A stretch of DNA of 64,000 nt from Dysidea avara (taxonomy: Eukaryota > Porifera > Demospongiae > Dictyoceratida > Dysideidae). A program made the position numbers and the translations under genes. Position 1 is the stretch's first letter. The number at the start of each line of letters is the position of its first letter. Of this stretch, positions 61,630 through 64,000 are shown piece after piece. The notes beneath the pieces were generated by a model that was given only the letters and a program-made list of their open reading frames with translations, searched no databases and was not told the DNA's origin. The stretch is from positions 11,811,682 to 11,875,681 of the forward strand of contig NC_089275.1 of assembly GCF_963678975.1 (NCBI RefSeq). Direction: 5' to 3'.

Positions 61630-62045
61630 ACAACTACTGCTTCCCAGTGTACTAGCACTGGGATGCCTGTGCACCATTCAGGCAAATCTTCCTGGAGCAG
61701 AGTTAGTAGTGCGCAGGAGGACTGTCCAGGTTTCACAGAGAGAGATCTCAGAACCCAAAGTTTAACAACAACCCTATCACCGCTGGTTAAGTGAGACAAG
61801 GACAGTTGGGCATTTGCTTCCCCAGTCAACATATATACCCATTGATGTTACAGCTGAGTGGGTTGCTTCCCCAGGTGATACCAGGCCACCAGGTCCCATT
61901 TAAACAGCTGGGGTAGACTAGAGCAATGCTCAAGGAAACAACAGCAACACCAAATTGGCATTACCGGCCAAAGACATCAAACCTGGAACCTTTCAAATAC
62001 CAGGGCAATGCTCTATACAGCTAACTACTTGGCCATGCTGCTTCA
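61630..62045 (-). mobile_element. tRNA-derived SINE, copy 2
   Basis: The minus-strand head (62045-61970) has TGGCCAAGTAGTTAGC (A-box-like) and CCAGGTTTGATGTC (B-box-like, 61986-61973). The body matches 11430-11700. About 415 bp; longer than a simple SINE, so the body may be composite. Confidence 0.65.
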
Positions 62046-62302
62046 TGCTCACACATGTGCACAAACACACACATGCTGGCTGCTGTAGCTAAAGTTGCTG
62101 CTTATACAGAGACAATTGTTAACCTTATAATTACTCTGCATGCATCTCCACTAAATGTATTACATGAACACACCTTTAGCAATTTGTACCATTTCTTATT
62201 TAGCGAGTTTGATCCCTAAGAGAGAGAAGATGTATGTATGTCTCTTGCTGTGCAGGTTGAATTGCACATTGATATTCCCCAATAGTATATGACATTAATC
62301 TA

Positions 62303-62370
62303 GCCATGACCCTAAAGCTTGTTTACATGTAGGGCATTTACCACTAAGGTAATAAATTCTTTGTGGTAGC
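62303..62370. repeat. Dispersed 80-bp repeat, copy 3
   Basis: Matches 45805-45890 through CTTGTTTAC, GGGCATTTACCAC and AATAAATTCTTTGTGGTA. Confidence 0.5.
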
Positions 62371-63129
62371 TACACCACTTTTGTATCCTTTAATTTGTCA
62401 ACTACAATGTACTTAGAAGAAGTACAGTATAATAATAATAATGTCAGCTTAATTTAGTGCATTAATTTTGTGATGTAAAGTAAATTATTTCACCTCGCCA
62501 AGAACTTTCAAGAAGGCTTGTGTAGTAATTTTGTAATGCTTTGCTTAAAAGATTACTGGTTTTTGAAACTTTCTCTTTATTTGTGTACTCTAACATTATT
62601 TGTGTACTCTAATATTGTTGGTTAATATAATACCTTGCCAGAATTTGAAGTAGTGAAAATATGAGTAAATATGCAAGTTTCAATACCATCTCAAAGTTAT
62701 AATTATCTCATTTGTACCTGACCTGTCTACAGTAGCTTTATGGGCTGTGTGCATGCTGGCAGCAATGGTATAGCAGCTACTTAGATGGTATATTTGGAGG
62801 TCTGAAGAATGTTTATATGCATTGACAAATTCTGAGCATTGTATGTAACATTAATGTTATATAACACTATGAATTACGCAAAAGATACATATTATGATCC
62901 CAGCTCATAGTGATATAGTTTAATGATTATATGCACATGTACTCATGCGGTGATGCAGCTTGCTTAAGAATAACAATAGTCCAGTAGATATAACTGAAAA
63001 AAGGGGTGAACCCGGAAAAATTCGATTTTGGTATCATTAGAAAGAAAATGTTTCATAGATTAACATATCCAAAATCCTCTAAAATCCACCTCGGGGAAAA
63101 ATTTTTATGTCCAATTTAGTATTGAGGCA
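62371..63129. other. No gene seen
   Basis: AT-rich sequence without recognisable coding or repeat structure. Confidence 0.4.
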
Positions 63130-63366
63130 CATGTGACTGAATTCAGGAAAGTGGATCATCCACACATATCCAATTTACCAACTTTGACAACTCATAACTT
63201 CAGATTGGAAAATGGTATTGACTTGACATTTGATCAGTAGTGAGCACCAGCAACACGTAATAGGTGGAGAAAATTTCAGATTGATATTCAACTTGAACAC
63301 TAAGTTGTGGTTTCTCAATCGGATGTATTTTCAAACCCATTTTTGCAAATCTGGTCATTTGTGACC
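63130..63366. mobile_element. TIR element (GTGACC family), copy 3
   Basis: Starts CATGTGACTGAATTCAGG and ends CAAATCTGGTCATTTGTG. Shares AGTAGTGAGCACCA and GAAAATTTCAG with 3741-3972 in inverted order. Confidence 0.5.
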
Positions 63367-64000
63367 AACAAAAATGTGTTATCCTTAAATTATTTTTTTC
63401 ATAAGAAACAGTTTCTTTAGCACTTCTGCAACTCTCTCCTCCACATTTTGCAACACACTAATACTCCATGTTTGCAACAAGAGCATAATATTGCTACCAC
63501 ATGGATTTGCAGTGGAAAGCTGGCATTTATATTGTACAAAATTAATATATATGATCTCTGGGACTGGTCCCATGTCTATTGTCATCGGTTGCAGCCTTAA
63601 TTGTTCTAGTTTCCAGCCCCATATTAAGTTCCCTCCAATGAATAACTTCTTGCATCAGCTAAAACCATTGATCCTCAAAACTCCATCCAACTGCAAGGGT
63701 TAGCACACTTTCACAGCTCGCATGTGTAATAACTTTCTGATGCCACCATTTCCATGTACTTTGTTATTGTATACCTGAGACTCCTCAATGAATCAGACTG
63801 ATTCCCATCAAACTCCAACTTCTTCAATATGTGCAATTGTTGTATTATACAATCCATCATTAACTTTTCAATCGTTTGCACATCATTTGATTGCTGATTA
63901 GGCCGACTTTACCTATTCAAATGTTGCGGACGTTGTATCACAGCCACCCCAGGAATGTGAAAAGAGGACCTAAATATGTGCCCAATAACATCATCATTTT
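63367..64000. other. No gene seen
   Basis: Two short opposing frames (63385-63703) overlap each other and show no domain features. Confidence 0.35.

Overview
The window is eukaryotic and almost certainly metazoan. Genes are split by introns with GT..AG borders, the DNA is AT-rich, and the space between exons is packed with decayed transposons. A giant cadherin that also carries IPT, REJ and GAIN/GPS-like regions, a Death-domain/ankyrin gene and very many small MITE-like elements together suggest a sponge (probably a demosponge). That placement is inference from domain content, not proof.

Layout. 2.5-21.3 kb, minus strand: a Death-domain plus ankyrin-repeat gene. I could assemble it into eleven coding exons whose phases all agree (634 aa). 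It runs through long introns filled with repeats, including a broken CR1/L2-type LINE (5.8-8.8 kb) whose N-terminal ORF carries a 2A-like motif and a PHD finger. 21.3-22.06 kb: a head-to-head promoter region with a palindromic E-box. 22.06-44.82 kb, plus strand: a six-exon gene for a single-pass surface protein of 7,260 aa. It has a signal peptide, about 39 cadherin repeats (33-34 of them in one 12.5-kb exon), cysteine-rich segments, three tryptophan-rich beta-type modules, IPT/TIG, REJ and GAIN/GPS-like regions, a poly-valine membrane helix, and a cytoplasmic tail with a MYND zinc finger. 47.3-50.2 kb, minus strand: a decayed ARF GTPase pseudogene with three stops, a frameshift and two transposon insertions. 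51.8-52.7 kb, plus: a LINE reverse-transcriptase relic. 53.6-54.5 kb, minus: an intact KCTD-like BTB protein with a coiled-coil N-terminus. 54.5-64 kb: no gene I can support; LINE fragments, foldback elements, a hAT-like MITE with a perfect 8-bp target duplication and a tRNA-derived SINE.

The two complete large genes share a promoter region. One encodes a putative adhesion/signalling receptor and the other a cytoplasmic Death/ankyrin adaptor. Whether they work together cannot be read from the sequence. The most unusual item is the cadherin, which joins an adhesion-receptor-like extracellular region (REJ plus a GPS-like motif) to an intracellular MYND finger.
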